Origin: Allosphingosinicella indica
GTDB taxonomy: Bacteria; Pseudomonadota; Alphaproteobacteria; Sphingomonadales; Sphingomonadaceae
Length of the DNA: 64,000 nt
Assembly (NCBI RefSeq): GCF_900177405.1
Contig: NZ_LT840185.1
Span: 2,223,501-2,287,500 of the forward strand
Reading direction: 5' to 3'
This document shows, piece by piece, positions 63,096-64,000 of this stretch; within the stretch, counting starts at the first letter, position 1; each line of letters begins with the position of its first letter. Made by a program: the position numbers and the translations under genes. The notes below the pieces were generated by a model. That model was not told where the DNA came from, ran no database searches, and saw only the letters and a program-made list of their open reading frames with translations.

Positions 63096-63256
63096 GCCGG
63101 TGGCTTAATCGGACGCAGCCTAATTTTTCGTTATACGACAAGAGATTGGCGCGCCGTTAACCCTGCCCCTTAGCACCCCGGAAATCACAGGGGTCTATTC
63201 GCCGCCACAGGAAAATCCATTCCGAGCGCCCGTCTGGCGCGGACCTGGAGGCTGTG

Positions 63257-64000
63257 ATGCGTAAGGCGATGATCTTTGCGGTGCCGATGATGATGGCGCT
63301 TGGCGGCGCCCCGGCGTTTGCCGCGACGCCCGACTGGGCGGTGAGCGAAGTGAGCGGCGATGTCCGCCTGACGCAGGGCGGCCAGTCCCGCGCCGCGGTG
63401 CGCGGTGCTCTGCTCAGCTCGGGTGCGGTGATCGCGACGGGAGCGCGCGCCCGCGCCGTACTGGTGCGCGGCGAAGAGTTCGTCGTCGTGTCGCCGAACA
63501 GCCAGCTTCGCGTCCCCGAAACGTCGGCGACCAATTCGATCGTCCAGATGATCGAGGATTTCGGAACCGCGCTCTTCAAGATCCAGAAGAAGAGCACGCC
63601 GCACTTCGGCGTTCAGACGCCGTATCTTGCCGCCGTGGTCAAGGGCACGACCTTCACGGTCAGCGTCGGCGCGGAAGGTGCGTCGGTGCAGGTGACCGAG
63701 GGGGCGGTTCAGGTCGAGACGCTCGACGGCGGCGCGTCCGATCTGGTGACGCCGGGTGCGATCGCGATGGTCGGCGCCAGCGATCTCTACAAGCTCACCA
63801 TCGACGGCGCGAACCAGCGCGAGATCCGATCGCCCAAGGCGCCGGCCGCCGCACCGGCGGCGACCGAAGGGGCGGCTGCGCAGCCGGCCGTCGCTGCGCC
63901 CAGCTATAGCGGCCCGGTCACCACGCCGGCCGCGATCGTCGCGCCGGTCGCGGAAAACCCGATGTCGCTGGCCGAGGCGACGGGCGGATTGGTGGAAGGG
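63257..64000 (+). CDS. FecR-domain protein, 3' end outside window
   Basis: Opens at ATG 63257 (CTGGAGG upstream) and runs to the window edge, 248 codons. Signal peptide to about residue 23 (AFAATPDWAVSEVSGDVRL), FecR domain about 25-165 (ATGARARAVLVRGEEFVVVSPNSQLRVPE, LFKIQKKSTPHFGVQTPYLAAVVKGTTFTVSV, VTEGAVQVET), then Ala/Pro-rich. FecR domains adjoin two-partner secretion genes in sphingomonads; with TpsB on the other strand this may be an exported-protein system. The remainder and a possible TpsA lie beyond the window. Confidence 0.85.
   Translation, partial: MRKAMIFAVPMMMALGGAPAFAATPDWAVSEVSGDVRLTQGGQSRAAVRGALLSSGAVIATGARARAVLVRGEEFVVVSPNSQLRVPETSATNSIVQMIEDFGTALFKIQKKSTPHFGVQTPYLAAVVKGTTFTVSVGAEGASVQVTEGAVQVETLDGGASDLVTPGAIAMVGASDLYKLTIDGANQREIRSPKAPAAAPAATEGAAAQPAVAAPSYSGPVTTPAAIVAPVAENPMSLAEATGGLVEG

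Overview
The window looks like chromosomal DNA of a GC-rich alphaproteobacterium, most likely a sphingomonad. This rests on gene content (NDUFA12 accessory subunit of complex I, DUF1476 zeta-type F1-ATPase inhibitor, DUF2155, alphaproteobacterial-style recX, aat, kpsF), on frequent GTG/TTG starts, on tight 4-base gene overlaps, and on several short palindromic repeat families scattered between genes (and once inside a gene). No rRNA, tRNA, CRISPR array, transposase or replication origin was seen. Genus-level assignment is inference.

Layout. 1-7 kb: a truncated membrane PAS sensor, an orphan fatty acyl-AMP ligase, recX, a two-domain cold-shock protein preceded by a possible coupled leader peptide, then DUF192, NDUFA12, MlaD and DUF2155 running rightward into a convergent, overlapping aat gene. 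7-14 kb: arsC-like reductase, L,D-transpeptidase, the aroQ-accB-accC operon, thiS-thiG, pcm, csbD and a TPP enzyme. 14-21 kb: an SCP2 protein, the two subunits of a 3-oxoacid CoA-transferase separated by two unrelated genes, an MBL hydrolase, a quinone oxidoreductase, a 53-residue membrane protein, and a DUF1476-BolA-monothiol glutaredoxin cluster. 21-31 kb: an XRE regulator, a BlaI/BlaR1-type pair whose sensor part is an Ala-rich coiled coil, glmU-glmS, and a TetR-MFS-inositol monophosphatase block. The last gene of that block contains an in-frame 66-bp palindromic element.

31-36 kb is the most interesting part: a leftward four-gene operon with a glycosyltransferase-like protein, arabinose-5-phosphate isomerase (KpsF/KdsD), a fusion of an acylneuraminate-type cytidylyltransferase to an RraA-like aldolase domain, and a metal-dependent-type KdsA. 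Together they outline a CMP-activated 3-deoxy-ulosonate (Kdo or Kdo-like) pathway plus a transferase, lacking only an obvious phosphatase. Sphingomonads are known for glycosphingolipids in place of LPS, so the product may belong to a capsule or another glycan. Just right of the operon lies an FMN reductase coupled to a GFA-family zinc protein whose first zinc-ligand cysteine codon is TGA.

36-49 kb: small proteins, cytochrome b561, a FadJ-like multifunctional enzyme, a short compositionally unusual stretch, an arsenic operon (arsR-arsI-arsC-acr3) with an ATATCGAAAT operator, a GST, a membrane sulfatase, and two SDR dehydrogenases. 48-54 kb: three acyl-CoA dehydrogenases (two likely forming a heteromer), a hotdog thioesterase and small proteins. 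54-60 kb: the arginine cluster argC-argJ-argB-argF-argR-argG, with helically phased ATGCAT motifs upstream of argC. 60-64 kb: two tandem paralogous small exported proteins, a cyclophilin, a TpsB-type outer-membrane transporter, and a divergent FecR-domain gene that runs off the window.
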